From: Trichlorobacter thiogenes
GTDB taxonomy: Bacteria > Desulfobacterota > Desulfuromonadia > Geobacterales > Pseudopelobacteraceae
DNA length: 34,180 bases
Direction of reading: 5' to 3'
Assembly (NCBI RefSeq): GCF_900167465.1
Contig: NZ_FUWR01000026.1
Coordinates: forward strand, 1 to 34,180
The first letter of the stretch is position 1, and each line of letters starts with the position of its first letter. Below, piece by piece: positions 14,654 through 21,922 of this stretch. The position numbers were made by a program, and so were the translations under genes. The notes below the pieces were generated by a model. That model was not told the DNA's origin. It searched no databases and worked only from the letters and a program-made list of their open reading frames with translations.

Positions 14654-16210
14654 ATGCATACACTGCTCGCCTACACAACCAGATCTGCACACAAGAGCAG
14701 GCCAGATGAGTTCGAAAGCCTTCTGCCGATCGGCCTCTGTTCGCTCCATGCCCTGTTACGCTCACAGCAAATTCCGGTAACGTTAGCAAACTTAAGCAAC
14801 ATGACCAATCGCCAGATCATTGATCTGCTGGTACAGACACAGCCAACCGTTGCAGGTCTTTCCCAATGGACGCACAATCGTCATGCCACCCTGGAGCTTG
14901 CACGACTGATCAAGCAAACCTTGCCAGACTGCAGTATCCTGCTGGGGGGAGGACACGCAACCCATCAGGCAGAACTGATTCTGGAACAGCATCCCGAGGT
15001 AGACCTGATAGCCGTTGGCGAGGCCGAGCAGACACTGCTGGATCTGCTGGATGCCTTGCAAACCGACAAGCCACTGGCAGAGATCCCTGGGCTGGTTATC
15101 CGCACCACTGATGGCATTCTGCGCACAGCACAGCGGCAGCCCTGGCCCGATCTTGATTTTTTACCCTTCCCCACCACTTGGCTTCATGAAGCGATTAACG
15201 TTACCACAACCTTACAGGCCGAGTTCATCAGCAGCTCCCGTGGCTGCCCGGCCGCCTGCAACTTCTGCGCGTCCCCTGCCTTTTGGGGCCGCAAGATACG
15301 CTATCGATCAGCAGAGTCGGTAGCTGAAGAGATGTTGTCTATCCGTGAACAGTATGGTCTGATCTACCTGTCATTACGTGACGACACCTTTACTTCAGAC
15401 CGACGTAGAACCGTTGCCCTCTGCCAGGAGCTGATTGAAAAGCGGGTCAACATCTTCTGGAACTGCCAGTCCAGGGTTGAAGCGATTGATCAGGAAACGC
15501 TTGAATGGATGCGCCGGGCAGGCTGTGAGTGCGTACAGCTTGGGGTTGAGTCCGGCTCACCGGACATTTTAAAACTGCTGGGCAAGCGGATCCTGCCTGA
15601 TCAGATCCGTACCGCCGCCAACCTGATCAGGCAGGCCGGTATGCAACTTTCTGTCTACCTGATCACCGGTATCCCGGAGGAACGTGACAGTGACCGGCAA
15701 CAGACCATCAATCTGATCAAACAGATTCAGCCTGACGATCTGCAGGTGGCGCCTCTGGCCTACTATCCAGGCACCGCCTTGTTTGAAACAGCAGTCAACA
15801 CAGGAAGACTTCAGCAGAATCTGTTTGAAACCAGCCAGGAAGAGGCGGTACTGGCAGAGCAGGATGGCCAACGTAAAGTCACACAGCTACTCTCCCGCAC
15901 TGCCCGCTACCGCCAGAACGCCAGCATCAAACAGCTGCTCACTATTCAGGAAAAATCCGGCTACAGCGCCGTTACCGCCATGCAGGCAGGTGATGCCTAT
16001 GCCGCTGAAGGAGAACTGCAGCGGGCAGAAGAACAGTACCAACTGATTACACAAAAAGAACCGGATCACCCCTGGGGCTGGTTCTTGTTGGGAGAGCTGT
16101 ACGAACAGACAGATACGCACCGCAAAGCGGAAGCATGCTACCAAAAGATACTGCAACTGGTCCCTCGAAACGGGCCAGCTGCAGAGGCACTGCAGCGTCT
16201 AAGACAATAA
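14654..16210 (+). CDS. B12-binding-type radical SAM protein with C-terminal TPR
   Basis: The 518-residue product has an N-terminal B12-binding-like Rossmann region (about 20-150, with LLGGGHATH and VGEAEQTLLDLL). A radical SAM domain follows, with Cys198, Cys202 and Cys205 (SRGCPAACNFC) for the 4Fe-4S cluster. A C-terminal TPR-like stretch (about 437-515) suggests a protein partner. The substrate is not known. The N-terminal domain lacks an obvious DxHxxG cobalamin ligand, so corrinoid binding is uncertain. No good ribosome site precedes the ATG; the upstream DNA is the end of repeat copy A, so expression may be unusual or the start misplaced. Confidence 0.88.
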   Translation: MHTLLAYTTRSAHKSRPDEFESLLPIGLCSLHALLRSQQIPVTLANLSNMTNRQIIDLLVQTQPTVAGLSQWTHNRHATLELARLIKQTLPDCSILLGGGHATHQAELILEQHPEVDLIAVGEAEQTLLDLLDALQTDKPLAEIPGLVIRTTDGILRTAQRQPWPDLDFLPFPTTWLHEAINVTTTLQAEFISSSRGCPAACNFCASPAFWGRKIRYRSAESVAEEMLSIREQYGLIYLSLRDDTFTSDRRRTVALCQELIEKRVNIFWNCQSRVEAIDQETLEWMRRAGCECVQLGVESGSPDILKLLGKRILPDQIRTAANLIRQAGMQLSVYLITGIPEERDSDRQQTINLIKQIQPDDLQVAPLAYYPGTALFETAVNTGRLQQNLFETSQEEAVLAEQDGQRKVTQLLSRTARYRQNASIKQLLTIQEKSGYSAVTAMQAGDAYAAEGELQRAEEQYQLITQKEPDHPWGWFLLGELYEQTDTHRKAEACYQKILQLVPRNGPAAEALQRLRQ

Positions 16211-16245
16211 AAAAGGGCGCCTGAACCTACGTTCAGACGCCCCTT
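16208..16245. terminator. bidirectional terminator between convergent genes
   Basis: GGGCGCCTGAAC (16215-16226) pairs with GTTCAGACGCCC (16231-16242) with one internal mismatch. The minus strand gains a T run from the A run at 16208-16214, so it best ends the lipoprotein transcript. On the plus strand the trailing T run is interrupted. Confidence 0.8.
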
Positions 16246-16269
16246 CTGCTTCTTAAATACCAGTTAGAC

Positions 16270-16749
16270 TTACTTCACAACCTCTACCGCCTGGGTCAGC
16301 ACCAGCTGATCAAAGGTACGATTGAGAGCCTTGCTGGGGAAGTTCGGCAGGGCCGGTGCATCTGCGTACTTAACCTTGTCACCCTTGGCAACCTTCATCG
16401 GCAGGGCTGCAACCCAGATCTTCTTGCCATCATCATGCTGCACCTGCAGATAGATGTACTGGCCACCATCAAGAACTTCCAGCACCTTACCGGTCTTGGA
16501 AGGAACCCCTTGCGGTACTGACATCGGCTTCAGGCCTGCGTGGGGATCAGCCTGGGCACCAGCGTGGGCGGCATCTTTCGGCATACCGGGCTTGCCTTCA
16601 GCGGCTGGCGGCATACCACCCACCGGCGGATGGCCGGCTGGCAGCGCTGCTGCTGTCTGCTGATTGGTGGGGGCTTCGGTCTTTGGTTTGTCCTGACAAC
16701 CTGCCAGGGCAAGTGCAGCGATCATCAGTGTTACGATAGTTGCTTTCAC
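16270..16749 (-). CDS. NrfJ-like lipoprotein
   Basis: The start is set at GTG 16749, which has AGGAGGAGA just upstream and gives 159 residues opening with VKATIVTLMIAALALAGC, a lipoprotein signal with lipobox LAGC. A longer frame reading has no ribosome site. After a Pro/Ala/His-rich linker (about 25-80), the C-terminal part (about 86-159) contains GKVLEVLDGGQYIYLQV, KIWVAALP, GDKV and FPSKALNRTFDQLV. From memory this resembles NrfJ-type proteins found near cytochrome c nitrite reductase genes; no nrf gene is present here. The exact role is unknown. It diverges from the pap gene. Confidence 0.8.
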   Translation of the reverse strand: MKATIVTLMIAALALAGCQDKPKTEAPTNQQTAAALPAGHPPVGGMPPAAEGKPGMPKDAAHAGAQADPHAGLKPMSVPQGVPSKTGKVLEVLDGGQYIYLQVQHDDGKKIWVAALPMKVAKGDKVKYADAPALPNFPSKALNRTFDQLVLTQAVEVVK

Positions 16750-16833
16750 TGTCTCCTCCTGTGTAGTGGTGCGAATTATTGTTGGATAGTACCATACCAA
16801 ACCGATGGAGAACAAAGAAAAAAGCGTCCTTGC

Positions 16834-16861
16834 TTGCCCTTGACCGATTGTGTGGTATACA
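16834..16861 (+). promoter_or_regulatory. possible promoter for pap
   Basis: TTGCCC (16834-16839) and TATACA (16856-16861) have a 16-base spacer and lie about 28 bases before the pap start. AAGGAGG is at 16875-16881. Confidence 0.45.
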
Positions 16862-16888
16862 GCCAACAGCTCCTAAGGAGGTGCCACC

Positions 16889-18376
16889 ATGTTTGAATCC
16901 GCAGAGCTTGGCCATAAAATCAGTAAAGAGGTCTACAAAAAGGAATTGCCGATCCTGCGGGAGGCACTGCTGGATGCCCAGTTGGACCTGCTGCAATCGG
17001 CAAAGTTTCCGGTGATTATCCTGCTGGCCGGTGTGGACTGTGCCGGCAAGGGCGAAACCATGAACCTGCTGCACGAGTGGATGGACCCCCGCCATATAGA
17101 ATCCCACGCCCAGCGTGAGCTTACTGACGAAGAGCGTGAGCGCCCCCCCATGTGGCGTTACTGGCGTGATCTGCCCCCCAAGGGAAAGATCGGCATCTTC
17201 ATCGGTTCCTGGTACTCGGCCCCGCTGGTGGATAACGTCTATGGACGGACCAAAAATGCCGAGCTTGATCAGCAACTGGACCGGATTATCCGTTTTGAAA
17301 CCATGCTCTGCAATGAAGGCGCCCTGATCCTCAAATTCTGGCTACATCTGTCAGAAGTCCAGCAGAAGAAGAGACTAAAAAAGCTGGAAAAAGACCCAAA
17401 AACCAGTTGGCGGGTCAATGACAGTGACTGGAAGAACTACAAACAGTATGATCGCTTCAGGCTTGTGTCGGAACGGATGCTACGCAGCACCAGCACCCCC
17501 GAGGCCCCCTGGACTATTGTGGAAGGGGCTGATGACCGCTACCGTTCACTCTCAATCGGCAAAGCGATCAATGACGCCCTGCGTCGTCGCCTTGACGCCC
17601 CGGAAACACCACAGGCCAGTGAGCCACTGCCACCACTTTTCAGTTCCATTGATGGTCTGCAGATTCTACAAACCCTGGACATGACCAAAAAAATCATCAA
17701 GAAAAAATATGATGATGAACTTGAAACCCTGCAAGGCCGCCTGAACCTGCTTACCCGCCACAAGGATTTTGACAAGATTTCAGTGGTTGTCCTGTTTGAA
17801 GGCAATGATGCCGCTGGCAAAGGGGGCAGTATCCGGCGCATAACCCAGGCACTTGATGCACGGGCCTACCGGATCATACCGATTGCCGCCCCCAGTGAAG
17901 AAGAACGTGCCCAGCCCTATCTGTGGCGTTTCTGGCGGCACCTTCCCCGCCGGGGACGTTTCGCCATCTTTGACCGTTCCTGGTATGGCCGGGTACTGGT
18001 TGAGCGGGTAGAAGGATTCTGCAGTCAGGCAGACTGGATGCGTGCCTATAGCGAGATCAACGATTATGAAGAACAGATGGTTCGTAACCACACCGTCGTG
18101 GCTAAATTCTGGCTGGCCATCACCCAGGATGAACAGCTGAAGCGCTTTAAGGAGCGGGAAAAGATCGGCTTTAAACGGTTCAAGATAACTGAAGAAGACT
18201 GGCGTAACAGAGAGAAATGGCCACAGTATGAGCATGCGGTCTGCGATATGATTGATCGTACCAGCACCGAGATCGCCCCCTGGACACTGGTGGAGGCAAA
18301 TGACAAGAATCATGCTCGCATAAAAGTTTTAAAGACGCTTTGCACCCAGATCGAACAGGCACTTGCAAAACTGTAG
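16889..18376 (+). CDS. pap: polyphosphate:AMP phosphotransferase (two-domain PPK2)
   Basis: This enzyme transfers phosphate from polyphosphate to AMP, giving ADP. The 495-residue product holds two tandem PPK2 domains. Domain 1 has a P-loop AGVDCAGKGE at 47-56, and domain 2 has EGNDAAGKGG near 304-313. In domain 2 the Walker B region is intact (FAIFDRSWYGR, about 358). The matching site in domain 1 reads IFIGSWYSA and has lost the Asp, so catalysis is probably by the C-terminal domain, in keeping with what is known of two-domain class II PPK2. AAGGAGG lies 7 bases before the ATG. cheX follows about 63 bases later on the same strand. Confidence 0.94.
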   Translation: MFESAELGHKISKEVYKKELPILREALLDAQLDLLQSAKFPVIILLAGVDCAGKGETMNLLHEWMDPRHIESHAQRELTDEERERPPMWRYWRDLPPKGKIGIFIGSWYSAPLVDNVYGRTKNAELDQQLDRIIRFETMLCNEGALILKFWLHLSEVQQKKRLKKLEKDPKTSWRVNDSDWKNYKQYDRFRLVSERMLRSTSTPEAPWTIVEGADDRYRSLSIGKAINDALRRRLDAPETPQASEPLPPLFSSIDGLQILQTLDMTKKIIKKKYDDELETLQGRLNLLTRHKDFDKISVVVLFEGNDAAGKGGSIRRITQALDARAYRIIPIAAPSEEERAQPYLWRFWRHLPRRGRFAIFDRSWYGRVLVERVEGFCSQADWMRAYSEINDYEEQMVRNHTVVAKFWLAITQDEQLKRFKEREKIGFKRFKITEEDWRNREKWPQYEHAVCDMIDRTSTEIAPWTLVEANDKNHARIKVLKTLCTQIEQALAKL

Positions 18377-18439
18377 ACATCGCTGTATACACTGAACGTA
18401 ACTCTTTCCAACAGACCGCTGTTAAAAAAGGATTGTCCT

Positions 18440-18940
18440 ATGCCAATTCCAGTCGAGGTGCTGACCGCCCTCAACACTACCCCTGATCTGTTTGCAAAAA
18501 ATCTGATTGACGATACCCGCAGCGTCTACTCAACCATGCTGGGTCTTGATCTGATGCACCTGCCGTTGGAAGTTGATCCGATGGAGCACTTCAAGGACTG
18601 TGTTTCTGCCATGGTTGGCCTGGCCGGTACCTATAACGGACTGATTTCAATCCATCAGCCCTGTTCACTGGCCATGAAGCTTACTGAAGCGATGCTGGAC
18701 ATGGAGGTTACTGAGGTGGATCAGGATGTCTTTGACGCCCTGGGAGAGATCGCCAACATGGTGGCAGGTAACGTCAAACAGCACCTTTCAAAGGGTGGTC
18801 TGGATGTCCGGCTCTCAACACCGTCAGTGGCAACCGGAAGTGACTACATCATTTGCACCAAACAGGCCAATTCAATGAACCTGCTGTTTGATCTGGATGA
18901 AGAGTGGTTGTTGGTAAGTATTGTACTTGAGATGGACTAG
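18440..18940 (+). CDS. cheX: CheX-family chemotaxis phosphatase
   Basis: The 166-residue product carries the CheC/CheX phosphatase signature, Glu103 and Asn106 in LGEIANMVAGNVK, which positions water to dephosphorylate CheY-P. The C-terminal strand pattern ends MNLLFDLDEEWLLVSIVLEMD. No other che gene is nearby, so it may serve a distant pathway or a non-chemotaxis receiver protein. AAAGGA is upstream of the ATG. Its TAG overlaps the stop codon of the convergent HAD gene in the palindrome CTAG. Its transcript probably ends at the terminator at 19113-19144, inside the opposite gene. Confidence 0.85.
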   Translation: MPIPVEVLTALNTTPDLFAKNLIDDTRSVYSTMLGLDLMHLPLEVDPMEHFKDCVSAMVGLAGTYNGLISIHQPCSLAMKLTEAMLDMEVTEVDQDVFDALGEIANMVAGNVKQHLSKGGLDVRLSTPSVATGSDYIICTKQANSMNLLFDLDEEWLLVSIVLEMD

Positions 18941-19479
18941 GGAAGCGCAACAAAGCAACGCTCTGCCCGGCGCAACAGCATAAAGAAAAACTCTTTTACC
19001 GGATGGAGTTGATACGATCTGAAGGGGTTACGGATATAACAGGGACGTGAACCGGCCAACAGCGCAGACAGGCAGCCGGTCAGCAAACGATCATCAACCA
19101 TAAGAATCGATGACAGGGGAACTGAAGCCAGTTCCCCTGTTTTTATAAGACCATTAGGATATGGTTTTTTACGCACACCAGACACAAAACCTATGCCAGG
19201 GAAATGGGTAGCAAACCAATCCACCCTGGGACCAAAGGGACGGTTTGAGAGGATACAGACCCGTTCTGCACCAAACACCGCCACGGCACGCCGCAGCCAA
19301 TCCGTCACGTCAGGTAACGGCTGATCAGCCCCATGGTGAGCCAGCACCCCGTCAAAATCAAGGGCAAGAGCCTGCACGCCACACGCTGCCAACGCCGCCG
19401 GGTCCTGATCCAGCAGCGTACTGGTGACTGGCGTTTCCACAACCAGCTGCCTTAGCTGTTGCCGATACCGCCAGCCCAC
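18937..19479 (-). CDS. HAD-superfamily (YqeG-like) phosphatase
   Basis: The HAD nucleophile motif is ALDFDGVLAHHG, followed by ILSNRPFG (motif II Ser) and the Lys in KKPYPNGL. The acidic motif is ILMVDDRLL. These define a small class III HAD hydrolase like YqeG. The substrate is unknown. The start is uncertain: GTG at 19479 has AGGGG upstream and gives 180 residues, while a TTG at 19560 would overlap the upstream gene by 50 bases. An AAGGAG at 19514-19519 has no proper start codon at the right distance and simply encodes the end of the upstream protein. It is convergent with cheX. Confidence 0.78.
   Translation of the reverse strand: MGWRYRQQLRQLVVETPVTSTLLDQDPAALAACGVQALALDFDGVLAHHGADQPLPDVTDWLRRAVAVFGAERVCILSNRPFGPRVDWFATHFPGIGFVSGVRKKPYPNGLIKTGELASVPLSSILMVDDRLLTGCLSALLAGSRPCYIRNPFRSYQLHPVKEFFFMLLRRAERCFVALP
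19113..19144 (+). terminator. plus-strand terminator inside the convergent HAD gene
   Basis: ACAGGGGAACTG (19113-19124) pairs perfectly with CAGTTCCCCTGT (19129-19140) over a 4-base loop and is followed by five T on the plus strand. The minus strand has no T run after the hairpin. It is the only good terminator downstream of pap-cheX. Confidence 0.85.
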
Positions 19480-19510
19480 CGTTATCCCCTTCAGAATATG
19501 ACCGATGACA

Positions 19511-20413
19511 CTACTCCTTAAAGGGGCACTTCTGGGCCTTACTGACCAGGTAGTAGACAATCCCCAGCACCAGCAGCGTAACCGTCAGGAAGGCCTGGGT
19601 CTTCAGATCATCATGGCGCAGGGTAGAGATCAGAATCTCCCGCACCATCGCCACAATGATCACCCCCACAAAGACCAGAATATTGAAACTGCCCCCCTTC
19701 AGGTTCTTGATCTCATTATCAAGCAGCTCGATCATCATCCAGAGGATCAACATGGCACCCAGGGCTGACAGGATTCCCTTTTCAACATCACCATGAAATA
19801 TATTCATGATATCGCTGACAAACAGCCCTACCACACCGATTGAAACCCCGGCCAGAGCCAGCACAAGCACCAGATTCAGGCCATAGGTAAACCGTTCAGA
19901 AAGATGAATCAGGCCTGATTCCAGTGAGCGGGACACAAACACCTTGCGCATCTCTGCATCACGGTAAGAAGAGGTCATCACCGCCAGGTTCATATCCAGG
20001 ATCTTGTCCACAGATTCACGGAACATGCGGCGCTGATCACGATCTTCAAAAGTATCATGAATCATATGCTGGATGGCGTGACGCACATGACTCATGGAGG
20101 CGTTCACATAATGCACCGGCAGACCGACCCGCACATGGGCCTGACCGATCCGTTTCAGAGAACGAAAATACTCCTCATCATACTCGCCTGAAAACAGGGT
20201 GCGAAACCAATGGCGGTGAAAGGCCTCAAGCCGGTCTTTGTCTGAGCTTTTCAGAATAATCCGTTCTGTTTCAGGATTTTCATACAGATAATTCATGAAA
20301 TGCCCGGCCAGATTATTCAGATACTCCTCTGCAACCGGCAGCAGATCATGCAGGTTTGCTGCATCATCATCGGTAAAGTGGTATTGATCCCTCAGTTTTG
20401 CCATACTTTCCAT
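19511..20413 (-). CDS. protoglobin-domain sensor fused to a PsiE-like membrane domain
   Basis: Residues 1-155 of this 300-residue protein match globin-coupled sensors or protoglobins. The likely proximal haem ligand is His93 in RIGQAHVRVGLPVHYV, preceded by the FHRHWFRTLF helix. After a linker, residues 178-290 hold four hydrophobic segments with ELLDNEIKNLKGG and VREILIS, as in the PsiE family (phosphate-starvation-inducible E), whose function is unknown. The usual outputs of such globins (GGDEF, methyl-accepting, kinase) are absent. GAGGAGA precedes the ATG. It follows hypD by 28 bases and is probably co-transcribed with the hyp genes, which suggests an O2 or redox role near hydrogenase. 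Confidence 0.87.
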   Translation of the reverse strand: MESMAKLRDQYHFTDDDAANLHDLLPVAEEYLNNLAGHFMNYLYENPETERIILKSSDKDRLEAFHRHWFRTLFSGEYDEEYFRSLKRIGQAHVRVGLPVHYVNASMSHVRHAIQHMIHDTFEDRDQRRMFRESVDKILDMNLAVMTSSYRDAEMRKVFVSRSLESGLIHLSERFTYGLNLVLVLALAGVSIGVVGLFVSDIMNIFHGDVEKGILSALGAMLILWMMIELLDNEIKNLKGGSFNILVFVGVIIVAMVREILISTLRHDDLKTQAFLTVTLLVLGIVYYLVSKAQKCPFKE

Positions 20414-20442
20414 CAGTGTTCTCCTCTATATAACAAATCTTA

Positions 20443-21534
20443 TTACTGGCCATAGCGCCAGGCAGCAGAGCAACTTCCTTCACTGGAAACCATGCAGGCC
20501 CCCACCGGTGTCTCCGGGCTGCAGACCGTACCAAACAGCGGGCAGTCCGCCGGTGCAATCCGGCCGGTCAGCACCTCGCCGCAGCGGCAGCCAGCCGGTT
20601 CACTGGCATCCGGCAGCTCAATCTGAAATTTTCGGGCAGCATCAAAGGCAGCATACGCCTCACTCAGCACCAGACCACTGTCAGGCAGAACACCCAGCCC
20701 CCGCCAAACAGCATCAGCCGGTTCAAAGAGATGCCTGATCAACTCCTGAGCCTTGGTATTACCTTGTCGCGTGACTGCCCGGCTGTACTGGTTTTCAACC
20801 CGGGCCTGGCCAGCGCGGCATTGTCGCACCAACATCAGCACCCCCTGCAGCAGGTCCGCCGGTTCAAAACCGGTCACGACGCAGGGGATGCCGAATTTTT
20901 CAGCCAGGGGCAGATAGGCATCAGAGCCGATCACCGTACTGACATGGGCCGGACAGAGGTAGCCCCTGATCTTCAGCTCCGGGTCTGCAGACAAGGCCTG
21001 CATCGGGCCGGGCATGGTCTTGTGGCTGGTCAGCACAGAAAAATTACCAAGCCGCTGCTGTTGTGCCGCTAGAATCGCTGCTGCCACTGTGGGGGTGGTG
21101 GTCTCAAAACCGACCCCCAGAAATATCACCTGCTTCTCAGGCAGTTCGGTAGCCAGCTTGACCGCATCAAGTGCAGAATAGACGATCCTGACATCAGCCC
21201 CTTTAGCCCGCTCTGCCATCAGGGATGAGCATGAACCAGGCACCCGCAGCAGATCGCCAAAGGTGGTGATGACCGTATCCGGCAGGCCTGAAAGGGCAAT
21301 GGCATGGTCAATATAGCTGACCGGTGTTACGCAGACCGGACAGCCGGGACCAGATACCAGCTTGACCTGCTCCGGCAGCAATGATTTCAGGCCGAACTGG
21401 GCAATCGCCATGGTATGGGTGCCGCAGACCTCCATCAGACGCACCGGCTCCGGCAACTGCCGGGCCTCGTCTGCTATGGCGGCAGCCAGCCCCTGCACCA
21501 GCCCGCGATCACGGTATTCATCCTGAAACTTCAC
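20443..21534 (-). CDS. hypD: hydrogenase maturation protein HypD
   Basis: With HypC, HypD forms the scaffold on which the Fe(CN)2CO group of [NiFe]-hydrogenase is built. The 363-residue product has the iron-site Cys37 (EVCGTHTMAI), and Cys65 and Cys68 in GPGCPVC. The C-terminal 4Fe-4S ligands fall in GCRCGEVLTG, DCPLFGTVC and GACMVSSEGSC. The start is GTG at 21534, overlapping the hypC stop by 4 bases, the usual coupling in hypCD. All key cysteines are intact. Confidence 0.97.
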   Translation of the reverse strand: MKFQDEYRDRGLVQGLAAAIADEARQLPEPVRLMEVCGTHTMAIAQFGLKSLLPEQVKLVSGPGCPVCVTPVSYIDHAIALSGLPDTVITTFGDLLRVPGSCSSLMAERAKGADVRIVYSALDAVKLATELPEKQVIFLGVGFETTTPTVAAAILAAQQQRLGNFSVLTSHKTMPGPMQALSADPELKIRGYLCPAHVSTVIGSDAYLPLAEKFGIPCVVTGFEPADLLQGVLMLVRQCRAGQARVENQYSRAVTRQGNTKAQELIRHLFEPADAVWRGLGVLPDSGLVLSEAYAAFDAARKFQIELPDASEPAGCRCGEVLTGRIAPADCPLFGTVCSPETPVGACMVSSEGSCSAAWRYGQ

Positions 21535-21761
21535 GCCATATCCTCAGGGGTAAAGATCTCCCGCATTATCCGCAGGGTTTCTTCCGCCTCAGCCGGGTCG
21601 ATCCGCGAGATGGCGAATCCGGCATGCACGATCACATAATCCCCCACCGCCACCGGATCACCCAACATCATCAGACTGGCCTCACGCTGCACGCCATCAA
21701 TCTCGGCCACAACCATATCATCACGTATTTCAAGTACCTGCATTGGCACACCAAGACACAT
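21531..21761 (-). CDS. hypC: hydrogenase maturation chaperone HypC
   Basis: The 76-residue product starts MCLGVPMQVLEI. Cys2, exposed after loss of Met1, is the residue that binds the Fe(CN)2CO unit and the HypD partner. Length and the DYVIVHAGFAISRID core are typical of the family. AAGGAGG is 10 bases upstream, immediately next to structured repeat copy B. It overlaps hypD by 4 bases. Confidence 0.96.
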   Translation of the reverse strand: MCLGVPMQVLEIRDDMVVAEIDGVQREASLMMLGDPVAVGDYVIVHAGFAISRIDPAEAEETLRIMREIFTPEDMA

Positions 21762-21775
21762 TGTTATCCCCTCCT

Positions 21776-21922
21776 TAACAGGGCTTTAAAAACGTCATGA
21801 GGAAGGCCGGATACCAGGCGCGCGGAGCGCAACGACTGAGGCATAACGGACCGGTTAGACGAAGAAGTGAGCACCGCGCAACGCCGTAGACGGCCTCCGC
21901 AATAGTTTTTAAGGCCCTGTTT
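21776..21922. repeat. structured intergenic element, copy B
   Basis: Arms at 21776-21793 and 21905-21922 are complementary at 16 of 18 positions (TAACAGGGCTTTAAAAAC against GTTTTTAAGGCCCTGTTT), and one mismatch is a G-T pair. The interior closely matches copy A. The element sits inside the hypF-hypC interval: the hypF stop codon lies in one arm and the hypC ribosome site touches the other. Confidence 0.85.

Noticed and set aside
19514-19519. AAGGAG as ribosome site for the HAD gene
   Set aside because: No ATG, GTG or TTG in the right frame lies at a suitable distance. The bases encode the Lys-Glu end of the upstream protein.
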